This document shows positions 43,263-52,610 of a stretch of 64,000 bases of DNA, one piece after another; positions within the stretch are counted from its first letter, which is position 1; each line of letters begins with the position of its first letter. The notes beneath the pieces were generated by a model. It ran no database searches and was not told where the DNA came from. It was given only the letters and a program-made list of their open reading frames with translations. The position numbers and the translations under genes were made by a program. Source of the stretch: Buttiauxella sp965119215. Lineage in GTDB: Bacteria; Pseudomonadota; Gammaproteobacteria; Enterobacterales; Enterobacteriaceae. The stretch covers positions 1-64,000 of the forward strand of contig CBCPKK010000029.1 in the NCBI GenBank assembly GCA_965119215.1, given 5' to 3'.

Positions 43263-43364
43263 AACTATTCCCGTTGACTATACCTGTGATGATTTTAATT
43301 CATTTCAACCCATGACGTGAGCTAACTATAATTGCCACCTCACATTTTCTGGAGTTCCACCCTC

Positions 43365-43790
43365 ATGGCCCTGGCGTTACGTGGTTTTACGCCTGTTCTG
43401 ATTAGCCGTATTCAGGTTCCGGTACAAGTTGCGCTGTACGTCGTCATTTTTCTGTTTGCACAATGGCTGGTTGACCTCTGGCATTTGCCTCTTCCGGCAA
43501 ACCTGGTCGGTATGCTGCTGATGTTATTGATGATTGTTTGCCGCGTTGTGCCATTAAAATGGATACGAGCAGGCTCGCGCTGGTTGCTGGCAGAAATGCT
43601 GTTGTTCTTTGTGCCTGCCGTTGTGGCGGTGGTGAATTACGCCGAATTACTGATGATCGACGGCTGGCGCATCTTCCTGGTCATTGCCATTAGCACCGTG
43701 CTGGTACTGAGCGCAACGGCGCTGGTGGTGGATAAAGTGTACCGTTATGAGTTGGCGCGCATTGCCCGCAGGCAGGCTCAGAGTGAGTAA
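43365..43790 (+). CDS. CidA/LrgA-family holin-like membrane protein
   Basis: The 141-residue inner-membrane protein has four helices typical of CidA/LrgA/YohJ proteins: VALYVVIFLFAQWLVDLW, LPLPANLVGMLLMLLMIVC and WLLAEMLLFFVPAVVAVVNY (family signature LFFVPA), then a basic tail. These proteins influence murein hydrolase export or solute transport. The ATG at 43365 follows TTCTGGAGTTCCACCCTC. The gene overlaps cidB by 8 bp. Confidence 0.88.
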   Translation: MALALRGFTPVLISRIQVPVQVALYVVIFLFAQWLVDLWHLPLPANLVGMLLMLLMIVCRVVPLKWIRAGSRWLLAEMLLFFVPAVVAVVNYAELLMIDGWRIFLVIAISTVLVLSATALVVDKVYRYELARIARRQAQSE

Positions 43791-44472
43791 TTTTCAGTTA
43801 AGTATGTTGTGCCTGGTGATCACCCTCGGGCTCTATTTTGCCAATAAAAAACTGTACCGCCGCTTTCGTAAATTACCATTGATGCCGCTGCTGCTCACCC
43901 CGTTATTGCTGGTGGCGATGCTAGTTTTGGGCCATATCTCTTATCAAAATTATATGGGTGAAACCCACTGGCTACTGTGGTTGCTTGGCCCGGCTACCAT
44001 CGCATTTGCCGTACCGGTTTATGACAATCTCAACGTGATTAAACGCCACTGGATGTCACTTTCTGCGGGAGTGGTCACCGCAACGGTGGTGGCTGTAACC
44101 AGTTCTGTATGGCTGGCGCGGCTGTTTACTTTGTCGGATGAAATTCAGCGTAGCCTGGCCGTGCGCTCAATCACCACGCCATTTGCGCTGGCCGCAGCAA
44201 AACCACTCGGCGGCCAACCGGAGTTGGTAGCGCTATTTGTGGTGGTGACCGGCGTATTTGGTATGGCGGTGGGCGACGTGTTGTTTTTACGCCTGGCGAT
44301 TCGTGAAGGAATGGCGAAAGGTGCCGGGTTTGGCGCGGCTTCCCACGGTGCTGGTACAGCTCGTTCCTACGAGCTTGGCCCGCAGGAAGGCGTGGTCGCA
44401 AGCCTGGTGATGATGTTTTCTGGCATTTTAATGGTGCTGGTGGCTCCGGTGATAGGCTGGTTGATGTTCTGA
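43783..44472 (+). CDS. CidB/LrgB-family membrane protein
   Basis: The 229-residue inner-membrane protein of the CidB/LrgB/YohK family has several helices and the conserved segments GPATIAFAVPVYDN, RSITTPFALAAAKPLGG, VVVTGVFGMAVGDVLF and ASHGAGTARSYELGPQEG. The start is GTG at 43783, overlapping the cidA stop. An ATG at 43747 further inside cidA would add 12 residues unlike the family. Confidence 0.88.
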   Translation: MSNFQLSMLCLVITLGLYFANKKLYRRFRKLPLMPLLLTPLLLVAMLVLGHISYQNYMGETHWLLWLLGPATIAFAVPVYDNLNVIKRHWMSLSAGVVTATVVAVTSSVWLARLFTLSDEIQRSLAVRSITTPFALAAAKPLGGQPELVALFVVVTGVFGMAVGDVLFLRLAIREGMAKGAGFGAASHGAGTARSYELGPQEGVVASLVMMFSGILMVLVAPVIGWLMF

Positions 44473-44529
44473 CAATTCTGCGCTGGGTGGTTACCGTTTT
44501 CGAGGCTCATACTTATTTTACATCTAAGT

Positions 44530-44546
44530 TTCAGTAAAATTTTTCC
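44530..44546. promoter_or_regulatory. Operator-like motif 1, before ebgR
   Basis: AGTAAAATTTTT at 44533-44544 is shared with two sites around 45583 and 45737. It lies upstream of a promoter-like TATAAT (44554-44559). Probable autoregulatory EbgR site, inferred from repetition. Confidence 0.5.
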
Positions 44547-44601
44547 AGGCTCGTATAATAGCGGACTGACTATTTCTGACATCCGCAACCAAGGAGTCCA
44601 G

Positions 44602-45579
44602 ATGACCACCCTGAAAAAAATTGCCCAGGAAGCGGGTGTGTCGCTTGCAACCGTTTCGCGCGTCCTTAACGACGACCCCAATTTGTCTGTAAAACCAGAA
44701 ACCCGGCAACGTGTTTTTGAAATCGCTGAACGGCTCGAATATCGCAACATCGCGGCACGTAAAAGCCTTGCACGCAAAAACGTCACCGGAAATAAGCAAC
44801 ATTACCTTGCTGTTTACGCCTACGCCCAAAATCTGGAAGTGAACGATCCTTACTATCTGGCGATTCGTTACGGTATCGAAACACAATGTGCGTATTTAGG
44901 CATTGGCCTGACCCACCGTTACGATATGGCGGTCGGCGATGAGTTACCTGAGGTAGACGGCGTATTAATTGTCAGAAAAATATCGCCAGAGTTACTAAAG
45001 CAGATCCACAAAATCACTCACAACATTGTGTTTATCGATCATGCTACAGATAAATATGACTCGGTTGATGTTGATTTAGCACGTATTAGCCATCAGGTTA
45101 TCGACTTTTTCGTCGCCCGAAAACACCAACGTATTGGCTATATTGGTGGCAGGGAACAGGGGCCTGATCCCAGAGAACTGGCTTTTACTGAATACGGGCA
45201 ACCACTTGGTGTAGTCTCAGCGGATGATATCTATTACGGTGATTTTTCCAGCGCTTCTGGCTACGAACTTGCTTCTAAAATGTTGAAGAATGGCTGTCCG
45301 CCAGCAATTTTCATCGCTTCAGATTCAATTGCCATTGGTGTATTACGTGCCTTACATGAGCACGGTATCCGTATTCCTGAACAGGTCGAATTGATTAGTG
45401 TCAATGATATCCCGACCGCCAAATTTACCTTTCCACCATTGACTACAGTGCGCATTCATTCAGAACTGATGGGCTCTCAGGGCGTTAATCTACTGGTAGA
45501 GCAATTACGCGATGAACGTCGGAATCCGTTGTATGTTTTGGTTCCCAGCCAACTGGTGCTGCGCGGCACTACTCTATAA
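44602..45579 (+). CDS. ebgR: EbgR-like LacI-family repressor
   Basis: The 325-residue LacI-family repressor is similar along its length to E. coli EbgR: HTH MTTLKKIAQEAGVSLATVSRVLNDDPNLSVKPE, ending FPPLTTVRIHSELMGSQGVNLLVEQ. It precedes a GH2 beta-galactosidase gene and a permease gene, the same gene order as ebgR-ebgA-(ebgC)-ygjI in E. coli. An operator-like motif lies on both sides of the gene, consistent with autoregulation. Confidence 0.85.
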   Translation: MTTLKKIAQEAGVSLATVSRVLNDDPNLSVKPETRQRVFEIAERLEYRNIAARKSLARKNVTGNKQHYLAVYAYAQNLEVNDPYYLAIRYGIETQCAYLGIGLTHRYDMAVGDELPEVDGVLIVRKISPELLKQIHKITHNIVFIDHATDKYDSVDVDLARISHQVIDFFVARKHQRIGYIGGREQGPDPRELAFTEYGQPLGVVSADDIYYGDFSSASGYELASKMLKNGCPPAIFIASDSIAIGVLRALHEHGIRIPEQVELISVNDIPTAKFTFPPLTTVRIHSELMGSQGVNLLVEQLRDERRNPLYVLVPSQLVLRGTTL

Positions 45580-45582
45580 TTT

Positions 45583-45599
45583 CACTAAAATTTTACTCG
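45583..45599. promoter_or_regulatory. Operator-like motif 2, after ebgR
   Basis: CACTAAAATTTTACTCG is a near palindrome around AAATTT with half-site AGTAAAA. It is the best-formed of the three copies and lies just past the ebgR stop. Confidence 0.5.
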
Positions 45600-45736
45600 A
45601 TAACTTACAAGCATCACGTCGTGGTGTTTGTACTTTGCCATTAAATCCCTTCATTTTTTACGGATAAATCGGATCGTATACTCCATTTTTGTGATTAGAC
45701 ACGCACAAACACTCTTCAGCTAGCGTTAGTATCGCT

Positions 45737-45758
45737 TGGTAAATTTTACTAAAATTTG
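45737..45758. promoter_or_regulatory. Operator-like motif 3, before the beta-galactosidase gene
   Basis: GTAAATTTTACTAAAATTTG contains two overlapping half-sites of the motif, 113 bp upstream of the GH2 start, in position to control the beta-galactosidase and transporter genes. Confidence 0.5.
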
Positions 45759-45870
45759 TTCTGGTGGTGCTACAGCTTTAACTCTCCATCCGAATGGTCA
45801 TGCGGTCATTGAGCTGATTCCCGAAAAGATTGGGCTGCTTTATTTCGTCTTTAATTCAAGGAAATTAAGT

Positions 45871-48800
45871 ATGAGTGCTGTCGTTTCTGATAAACAAAAA
45901 ATGATTACTTTATATGAAGAGAATAATCATGTCCCCGCGGTTATGGAGGACCACCGAATCAATGGTATTAATAAGGAAAATCCACGGCCTCATTTATTTC
46001 CTTTTACTAATAAATACTTAGCGATGCAAAATCACCCTGAGGAAGCGCGGAACTATTTATCATTGAATGGACTCTGGCGATTTAATTGCGCGATTAACCC
46101 AGCATCCCGACCCAAAGCGTTTTACCAGGAAAATTATGATATTTCTGCCTGGGATACCATTCAGGTTCCCGGTAATTGGGAGGCTCAAGGCTTTGATCAT
46201 GCTATTTATATCGATGAGCGTTTTCCATTCACCACCGAATGGCCGGAAGTACCGAGAGATTACAACACCGTAGGCTCGTATCGCCGCACTTTCCATCTTG
46301 ATGAAAGCTGGACAGGCAGAGAGATTTTTTTACAACTTGCTGGCGCAAGGACGGCAACGTTTATCTGGATCAATGGTCAGCGAGTGGGGTACAGCCAGAA
46401 TGCGAAAAACCCGGCTGAATTTAATATCACCCCTTATGTTCGTGACGGTGAAAACAGTATTGCGCTGGAGATTTATCGCTGGTCTAACGCCAGTTATGTC
46501 GAAAAGCAAGATATGCTGGATATGTCGGGCCTGGAACGCGAAGTATTTATTTATTCCAGCGGAAAATCACGAATCTATAACTTCCACTGCCAACCTGAAT
46601 TGGATGCTTCCTTTACTCAAGGGACGTTCAGACTTAGCGTTGATATAAAACACTATGATGATAGTACTGACCAACTGACTTTAGATGTGCAGTTGCTCGA
46701 TGATGCAAGAAACTTTGATCCTATTATTGCCAGCCATGAATCATTTGATAAAAATGGGCTCGAGCAGCAGTTTAACTTTTCAGGTCAGGTCAAAAAACCT
46801 CGCCTGTGGAGCGCAGAAGCACCCAATCTTTATACGCTATTGCTGACCCTGACCGACGCACAAGGGGCGATTATTGAATCTACCAGCCATAAAATTGGCT
46901 TCCGTCGTGTTGAAATTATTAATGGGCAACTGCTCGTTAATGGAAAAGCGATAAAAATTAAAGGGGTGAATCGTCATGAACTGCACCCGACGTTAGGCCA
47001 CGTACCGACTGAAGAAAATATGCTCACGGATATCCGTTTGATGAAAGAGCATAATATTAACGCGGTACGTACCAGCCACTTCCCTTGCCATTCCCGTTGG
47101 TATCAGTTGTGCGATCAATATGGGCTTTATGTCATTGATGAAGCGAATATAGAATCACATCCGTTAGCATTGTCACCAGAAACACAAATTGGTGACACCG
47201 AATCGTGGATACCGGCACATTTAGACCGGGTACAAGCGATGGTGGAGCGCGATAAAAACCATGCTTGCGTGATTATCTGGTCGATGGGTAATGAGGCGGG
47301 TACAGGATGTGTATTTGAAACACTCTATCGCTGGATAAAAGAGAAGGATAATAGCCGTCCGGTACAATATGAGCCGGCAGGCGATAAACCGTATACCGAT
47401 ATTGTATGCCCAATGTATCCGGCACTGGAAGCACTAGAAGAATTTGCCACCCACAGTGATGGCCGTCCGATGATTATGATTGAATACGCTCATGCAATGG
47501 GAAATTCAGTCGGTATCCTGAAAGATTATTGGGATATTATCGATCGCAGTAGCAATTTACAGGGTGGATTTATCTGGGAATGGATGGATCATGCTTTAGC
47601 CCTGACCAATGAGCGTGGGCAAAAATATTGGGGCTACGGCAAAGATTATCATCCGGATAAACCGAGTGATGGTAATTTCCTTAACGATGGTCTGGTCGCT
47701 GCTGACCGTATCCCTCATCCGCATATGGCGGAAGTGAAAAAAGTTTATCAGCCGGTGCGTTTCCATTGTATTGATGCCGCAGCTGGGTTATTTGAAATCG
47801 AAAACCGCTACGACTTTATTAATCTCGACCATCTGGATATTCAGTATCAGATCACTGCTGATGGCCATGCAGTGGATTGTGGAAGCCTCGGGACAATTTC
47901 AGTTGCCGCTGATAAGCGTCAGAGTATTCATATCCCAGTGGAAAAGATGTCGTTTGAGCAGAACAACGAGTATTTAATCACCTTCAGCGCAGTGAATAAA
48001 AATCACGATCCTTTAACAGGGGTTGGTTATGAACTGGCCTGGGATCAATTTAATTTAACCGCCCGAACTGTTCCTCAACATGCCAATATGGTGCGTTATC
48101 CTGCTTTGCAACTGCAAGATAACCAGAACCATGTTGAAATAATGGGTGGTGATTTTTCCATCGGATTTGACAGGCAAAATGGTCAAATGACTCACTTCAC
48201 TGTGGAGGGTAAAAACCTGATTCACAGCGGTATTGAGCCTAATTTCTGGCGTGGACTCACTGATAACGATCTTGGTGCCAAAGTCTATGAGTGGGCGAAA
48301 GTTTGGCAGGATGCCGGTAAAGCTCGCCAGTTATCTTCGTTGACCCTCGAAACTCTTTCCAGCCACCAGATAGTCATTACCACTGAGTTTGTTCTGCCGA
48401 CCGTTGCCAGTAAATATACGCTGATTTATTCCATCTATGCTGATGGCGAAATTGCTATCCAAACCGACTTTACACCGGGTGATGAAGATTTGCCGATCAT
48501 GTTGCGTGTCGGCACACAATTAATCTTACCGTCCGAATTTCAGTATATGCAGTGGTTTGGCCGTGGGCCGGTAGAAACCTATGCGGACCGCAAAGGTGCC
48601 AAAGCGGGTATTTATGGCGGGACGACCTGGCAGCAATTCCATGCCTACCCAAGGCCGCAGGAAAGTGGCAATAAAACCGATGTCCGTTGGGTGCGACTGG
48701 TTAATCGTGATGGCTTTGGCCTTGAAGCGATCGCGGAAGATCAACTGCTCAATACCAGCGCCTGGCCATTTGCTGCGCAAGAACTCGACTTCGTCGCCGA

Positions 48801-49029
48801 TAAAAGCGACATGAGTGCATCCGGTTTGACTCCGCTGTCACATAAACATGGCATTGACGTTCAGCCTGGTAATATCACTACCTGGAATATCGACCTCGCA
48901 CAAATGGGGACCGGTGGGCAAAACTCATGGCGTTCTTTACCGCCAGCGGCTTATCAACTTCCGGCACAAAACTATCGTTATTCATTCCGTTTACGTCCGG
49001 TGCGAAAAAGTAATCACGATATTATCTGA
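45871..49029 (+). CDS. Glycoside hydrolase family 2 beta-galactosidase
   Basis: The 1052-residue cytosolic GH2 enzyme has the LacZ domain order: N-terminal jelly-roll (WDTIQVPGNWEAQGFDHAIY), Ig-like domains, TIM barrel with the acid/base Glu475 in WSMGNEAGTG and the nucleophile Glu538 in IEYAHAMGNSVG, then the C-terminal galactose-mutarotase-like beta domain. It is only distantly similar to E. coli EbgA, and no ebgC follows, so the symbol is withheld. The ATG at 45871 follows AAGGAAATTAAGT; a longer frame from 45736 runs through operator motif 3 and is rejected. It probably cleaves a galactoside taken up by the neighbouring transporter. Confidence 0.9.
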   Translation: MSAVVSDKQKMITLYEENNHVPAVMEDHRINGINKENPRPHLFPFTNKYLAMQNHPEEARNYLSLNGLWRFNCAINPASRPKAFYQENYDISAWDTIQVPGNWEAQGFDHAIYIDERFPFTTEWPEVPRDYNTVGSYRRTFHLDESWTGREIFLQLAGARTATFIWINGQRVGYSQNAKNPAEFNITPYVRDGENSIALEIYRWSNASYVEKQDMLDMSGLEREVFIYSSGKSRIYNFHCQPELDASFTQGTFRLSVDIKHYDDSTDQLTLDVQLLDDARNFDPIIASHESFDKNGLEQQFNFSGQVKKPRLWSAEAPNLYTLLLTLTDAQGAIIESTSHKIGFRRVEIINGQLLVNGKAIKIKGVNRHELHPTLGHVPTEENMLTDIRLMKEHNINAVRTSHFPCHSRWYQLCDQYGLYVIDEANIESHPLALSPETQIGDTESWIPAHLDRVQAMVERDKNHACVIIWSMGNEAGTGCVFETLYRWIKEKDNSRPVQYEPAGDKPYTDIVCPMYPALEALEEFATHSDGRPMIMIEYAHAMGNSVGILKDYWDIIDRSSNLQGGFIWEWMDHALALTNERGQKYWGYGKDYHPDKPSDGNFLNDGLVAADRIPHPHMAEVKKVYQPVRFHCIDAAAGLFEIENRYDFINLDHLDIQYQITADGHAVDCGSLGTISVAADKRQSIHIPVEKMSFEQNNEYLITFSAVNKNHDPLTGVGYELAWDQFNLTARTVPQHANMVRYPALQLQDNQNHVEIMGGDFSIGFDRQNGQMTHFTVEGKNLIHSGIEPNFWRGLTDNDLGAKVYEWAKVWQDAGKARQLSSLTLETLSSHQIVITTEFVLPTVASKYTLIYSIYADGEIAIQTDFTPGDEDLPIMLRVGTQLILPSEFQYMQWFGRGPVETYADRKGAKAGIYGGTTWQQFHAYPRPQESGNKTDVRWVRLVNRDGFGLEAIAEDQLLNTSAWPFAAQELDFVADKSDMSASGLTPLSHKHGIDVQPGNITTWNIDLAQMGTGGQNSWRSLPPAAYQLPAQNYRYSFRLRPVRKSNHDII

Positions 49030-49037
49030 TAAGGAAA

Positions 49038-49068
49038 CCCCTTAATGCTCTGATTGAGCACTAAGGGG
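49038..49068 (+). terminator. Hairpin between the beta-galactosidase and transporter genes
   Basis: CCCCTTAATGCTC and GAGCACTAAGGGG pair with a single mismatch around a 5-nt loop. With no T-run it may be a partial terminator or RNA stabiliser. Confidence 0.55.
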
Positions 49069-49117
49069 ATATTTAAAATAAATGATACTTTCTTAATGAA
49101 ATTTAAGGTGAACTATT

Positions 49118-50617
49118 ATGTCTGAAAGTTCCGACCCAAGATATAAAATGTCATTAATGACATTTTTGTTTTTCTCCATAGCCGGGGGCGGCTTTGTTCT
49201 GAAAGGTGTCGTGAGTCAGTACACCGATTGGGGATATAACTCCTGGATCTTATACCTTGTTGCTACTTTATTTTATGCCATTCCTTATACATTTATGATT
49301 ATTGAGTTTTCTTCGATTAAAAAACTCCGTGAATCAGAAAGTGGCTACCAGACCTGGTTAAATCTAATCATGGGTCGGAAGATGGGGTTTATTGGCGGAT
49401 TCTTTTATTTTTACGTCAATATTTTTTACTTCGTTGACTTATTGCCTAATGTTATCACTTACTTTATGTATACTGTTTCCAGTGATGTGGCGTTTGTCAC
49501 CCATTTGACGACACAGAACTGGTTTAAACCGATTATTAGCATTGGTTCAATTGCTTTATTCTGGATAGCAACGTGGGTTTCGATGAAAGGACCTAAGTGG
49601 CTATCGCGGTTGTTGTCCTTTGCCGGGTATGCAGGTTTCGGGTTAACCGTGCTGTTTATCATTGCCACCATCTACAAGGTAACGACCAGCACTATCACAT
49701 TTGATGGAACCGTTGTTGTTCCACAATATTTGCAGCACATTGATTTGTCCTGGTCAAAAATTGCCTCAATGTCCTGGGCATTGCAATCATTAGGTGGCCT
49801 GGAAGCCCTTGCTGCTTATAAGCGTAATATTCGCGGTGGCGAGCGTAGTTTCAAAATTGGGCTGCTGCTAAACGTGTTTATTTTCTCAGGTATCATGATT
49901 TTCTCTTCAGTGCTGATTAATATGATCCTGCCTGCTGAACAAGCATCCAGCCTCGGCCTGATGTCTACCATTTATGTCGTGTTCCAACAGTTAGACTTCC
50001 CACACTGGTGGACCAATGTTATTGCTTTGTTCCTGATGCTCACCACGCTGTGCGGCTCGTTAATGTTATGGACTGCTGCACCGGTTAAAATGCTATTTGT
50101 CGATGCGCCGAAAGGAATTTTTGGTCATAAACTTTCTGAGATTAATAAAGAAGGAACACCACTAAATGCCCTGAAAATGCAGGGTATGGTAGTCACAGTA
50201 ATTATTATTCTGTTTATGCTTGGCCAGTTTAACTCTGGCATTAATACAATTTTAATCGCCGTTAAAAATCTGGATGGCGGAGCAGCAACAATACCGGTGC
50301 TATTTATGGTCGCGGGTTATCTTAAATTGCGCTGGGCGAAAAATAATACCGACTTTGACAGAGATTTTTATTTCCTTGGCAAAGGGCGCTTATGGGCAAT
50401 GTTATCAGTGGTACCGATTGTGATTATCTTTGCCGCTGCCACTATTGCCGCGCTGATCCCCGGACCTGAAAACTGGAGTGAAAACTTCACTGGTTCTCTC
50501 ATTCAGGTGATCCTCGGCCCGGTGAGTATTATTGCAGTATTTATTTATTGCAGCAGATTGTTTGACCGCTGGAAAGTTAAAAACCCTAACGATAATTCCT
50601 ATTTCAACGTCGTTTAG
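49118..50617 (+). CDS. APC-superfamily permease, YgjI-like
   Basis: The 499-residue inner-membrane protein has about 12 helices and APC-type features: the broken first helix FLFFSIAGGGFVLKGV, EFSSIKKLRESESGYQTWLNLIMG and ALQSLGGLEALAAYKRNIRGG. It resembles E. coli YgjI, which also follows ebgA/ebgC. APC proteins usually carry amino acids, so its link to a beta-galactosidase is unexplained; it may import a glycosylated amino compound. The ATG follows TTTAAGGTGAACTATT. Confidence 0.8.
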   Translation: MSESSDPRYKMSLMTFLFFSIAGGGFVLKGVVSQYTDWGYNSWILYLVATLFYAIPYTFMIIEFSSIKKLRESESGYQTWLNLIMGRKMGFIGGFFYFYVNIFYFVDLLPNVITYFMYTVSSDVAFVTHLTTQNWFKPIISIGSIALFWIATWVSMKGPKWLSRLLSFAGYAGFGLTVLFIIATIYKVTTSTITFDGTVVVPQYLQHIDLSWSKIASMSWALQSLGGLEALAAYKRNIRGGERSFKIGLLLNVFIFSGIMIFSSVLINMILPAEQASSLGLMSTIYVVFQQLDFPHWWTNVIALFLMLTTLCGSLMLWTAAPVKMLFVDAPKGIFGHKLSEINKEGTPLNALKMQGMVVTVIIILFMLGQFNSGINTILIAVKNLDGGAATIPVLFMVAGYLKLRWAKNNTDFDRDFYFLGKGRLWAMLSVVPIVIIFAAATIAALIPGPENWSENFTGSLIQVILGPVSIIAVFIYCSRLFDRWKVKNPNDNSYFNVV

Positions 50618-50638
50618 CGATAAATTAGTCATCGAAAA

Positions 50639-50662
50639 GTCCCCTTCGAGTCTGAAGGGGAC
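50639..50662 (+). terminator. Hairpin after the APC permease
   Basis: GTCCCCTTC / GAAGGGGAC 9-bp stem with a 6-nt loop is followed by ATTATTACTTTT. Confidence 0.65.
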
Positions 50663-50696
50663 ATTATTACTTTTCATAAACGTATCGCCTTTCTGA

Positions 50697-50900
50697 ATGC
50701 TACGAACTACTTCAGACCATCTTTGCGGTTACTGCCACACGTTGGCGCAACTCCTGAGCAACCATAACTTTACTGCTGCAGAGGAAAAACCCCTGACAGG
50801 ACTGCTATTTGAACTGACTTGTTATTTTACCGATGAAGTAAGAGCACAGCGCTTTATGCGCACCGCAGTTGTCGTACAGCTAATTGAAAATATGAGGTAG
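50697..50900 (+). CDS. Hypothetical small protein
   Basis: A 67-codon frame starts at ATG 50697 and encodes MLRTTSDHLCGYCHTLAQLL, then an amphipathic, mostly helical stretch with EEKPLTGLLFELTCYFTDEVR. No ribosome site is obvious and no family is recognised. It lies between a terminator-like hairpin and the actP-end hairpin. Codon composition looks plausible for a gene, but it could be a chance frame. Confidence 0.35.
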   Translation: MLRTTSDHLCGYCHTLAQLLSNHNFTAAEEKPLTGLLFELTCYFTDEVRAQRFMRTAVVVQLIENMR

Positions 50901-50911
50901 TGCGGAAGGAA

Positions 50912-50937
50912 TTTCCCGGCTCAAGCGAGCCGGGAAA
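50912..50937 (-). terminator. Terminator-like hairpin at the end of the acs-yjcH-actP operon
   Basis: TTTCCCGGCTC / GAGCCGGGAAA is a perfect 11-bp stem with a 4-nt loop, 14 bp past the actP stop. On the minus strand it is followed by TTCCTTCC. Confidence 0.7.
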
Positions 50938-50951
50938 AAAGCAAAACGTAA

Positions 50952-52610
50952 TTAATGCGCACGACCCTGTTCAATACCAATCCCAGTTTGGGAACGGATG
51001 AACTGAGCACGGAATTTCTCACGTTCGAGATTGCCTTCTGGGCTGTTATCGGTTGCCGAGAACACCCAGATACCCACAAACGCGACCAGAATCGAGAACA
51101 GCGCCGGGTATTCGTACGGGAAGATTGCCTTTGCGTGCCCCAGAACCTGCACCCAAACCGTTGGGCCGAGGATCATCAGGATCACCGCCGTCAACAGGCC
51201 AAGCCAGCCGCCAATCATCGCGCCACGTGTGGTCAGTTTCGACCAGTACATCGACAGCAGAATAATGGGGAAGTTACAGCTTGCAGCGATCGAGAAGGCC
51301 AGGCCAACCATGAAGGCAATATTCTGATTTTCGAACAAAATCCCAAGTCCGATAGCCACCACGCCCAGCACCAGTACGGTGATTTTCGATACGCGCAATT
51401 CATCACGCTCTGACGCACCTTTGCGGAACACGTTAGCGTAAAGGTCATGCGAAACCGCAGACGCCCCTGCCAGTGTCAGGCCCGCAACCACTGCCAAAAT
51501 CGTGGCGAAGGCAACCGCCGAGATGAAGCCCAGGAACAGGCTGCCACCCACGGCATCCGCGAGGTGAACCGCCGCCATGTTATTGCCGCCAATCAACGCG
51601 CCAGCCGCATCTTTAAAGGCAGGGTTTGCACCCACCAACATGATTGCGCCAAAGCCGATGATAAAGGTCAGGATGTAGAAATAACCCATGAAGCCGGTCG
51701 CATACAGCACGCTTTTACGGGCTTCTTTGGCGTCACTTACGGTGAAGAAACGCATCAGAATGTGTGGCAAACCCGCAGTACCAAACATCAAACCTAATCC
51801 CAGCGACAGTGCGGATATCGGGTCTTTCACCAGCCCACCAGGGCTCATAATCGCCACGCCTTTCGGGTGCACCGCTATCGCTTCAGCGAACAGGTTATTG
51901 AAACTGAACCCAACGTGTTTCATCACCATAAAGGCCATGAAACTTGCGCCGAACAGCAGCAATACGGCTTTGATGATTTGTACCCAGGTGGTCGCTAGCA
52001 TGCCGCCGAACAGCACGTACATCACCATCAACACGCCAACCAGCACGACCGCAATGTGGTAGTTCAGGCCGAATAACAACTGGATAAGTTTGCCTGCGCC
52101 TACCATCTGCGCAATCAGGTAAAGCGCGACCACGACCAGAGAACCACAAGCTGACAGAATACGGATTGGCCCTTGTTTCAGGCGATAAGACGCTACGTCG
52201 GCGAAGGTGTATTTGCCGAGATTTCGCAGACGTTCCGCAATCAGGAACAGGATAATTGGCCAGCCGACTAAGAAGCCCAGTGAGTAAATCAGGCCGTCGT
52301 AACCAGAGGTGTAAACCAATGCGGAAATGCCGAGGAAGGACGCTGCCGACATAAAGTCACCCGCGATCGCCAGGCCGTTCTGGAAACCAGTGATATTGCC
52401 GCCCGCAGTGTAGTAATCGCTGCGCGTACGGGTTCTTTTTGACGCCCAATACGTGATGCCCAACGTTAAGGCGACGAAAATCACGAACATAATAATCGCC
52501 TGCCAGTTGGTCGGCTGGCGTTGCACAGCCCCCGTAATCGCATCAGCGGCAAACGCAGAGGCAGGCAGGCTTAAGAGCGGTGCGGCGATGACGCCGAGTA
52601 AACGTTTCAT
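50952..52610 (-). CDS. actP: Cation/acetate symporter ActP
   Basis: ActP is an SSS-family inner-membrane symporter importing acetate and related short monocarboxylates. The 552-residue protein has an N-terminal signal-like segment MKRLLGVIAAPLLSLPASAFA, about 13 helices and SSS stretches RTRSDYYTAGGNITGFQNGLAIAGDFMSAASFLG. E. coli ActP has 549. Its start overlaps the yjcH stop by 4 bp; the operon order acs-yjcH-actP is as in E. coli. Confidence 0.97.
   Translation of the reverse strand: MKRLLGVIAAPLLSLPASAFAADAITGAVQRQPTNWQAIIMFVIFVALTLGITYWASKRTRTRSDYYTAGGNITGFQNGLAIAGDFMSAASFLGISALVYTSGYDGLIYSLGFLVGWPIILFLIAERLRNLGKYTFADVASYRLKQGPIRILSACGSLVVVALYLIAQMVGAGKLIQLLFGLNYHIAVVLVGVLMVMYVLFGGMLATTWVQIIKAVLLLFGASFMAFMVMKHVGFSFNNLFAEAIAVHPKGVAIMSPGGLVKDPISALSLGLGLMFGTAGLPHILMRFFTVSDAKEARKSVLYATGFMGYFYILTFIIGFGAIMLVGANPAFKDAAGALIGGNNMAAVHLADAVGGSLFLGFISAVAFATILAVVAGLTLAGASAVSHDLYANVFRKGASERDELRVSKITVLVLGVVAIGLGILFENQNIAFMVGLAFSIAASCNFPIILLSMYWSKLTTRGAMIGGWLGLLTAVILMILGPTVWVQVLGHAKAIFPYEYPALFSILVAFVGIWVFSATDNSPEGNLEREKFRAQFIRSQTGIGIEQGRAH

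Noticed and set aside
50955..51797. Plus-strand frames opposite actP
   Set aside because: They are shadows of a well-conserved membrane transporter gene.
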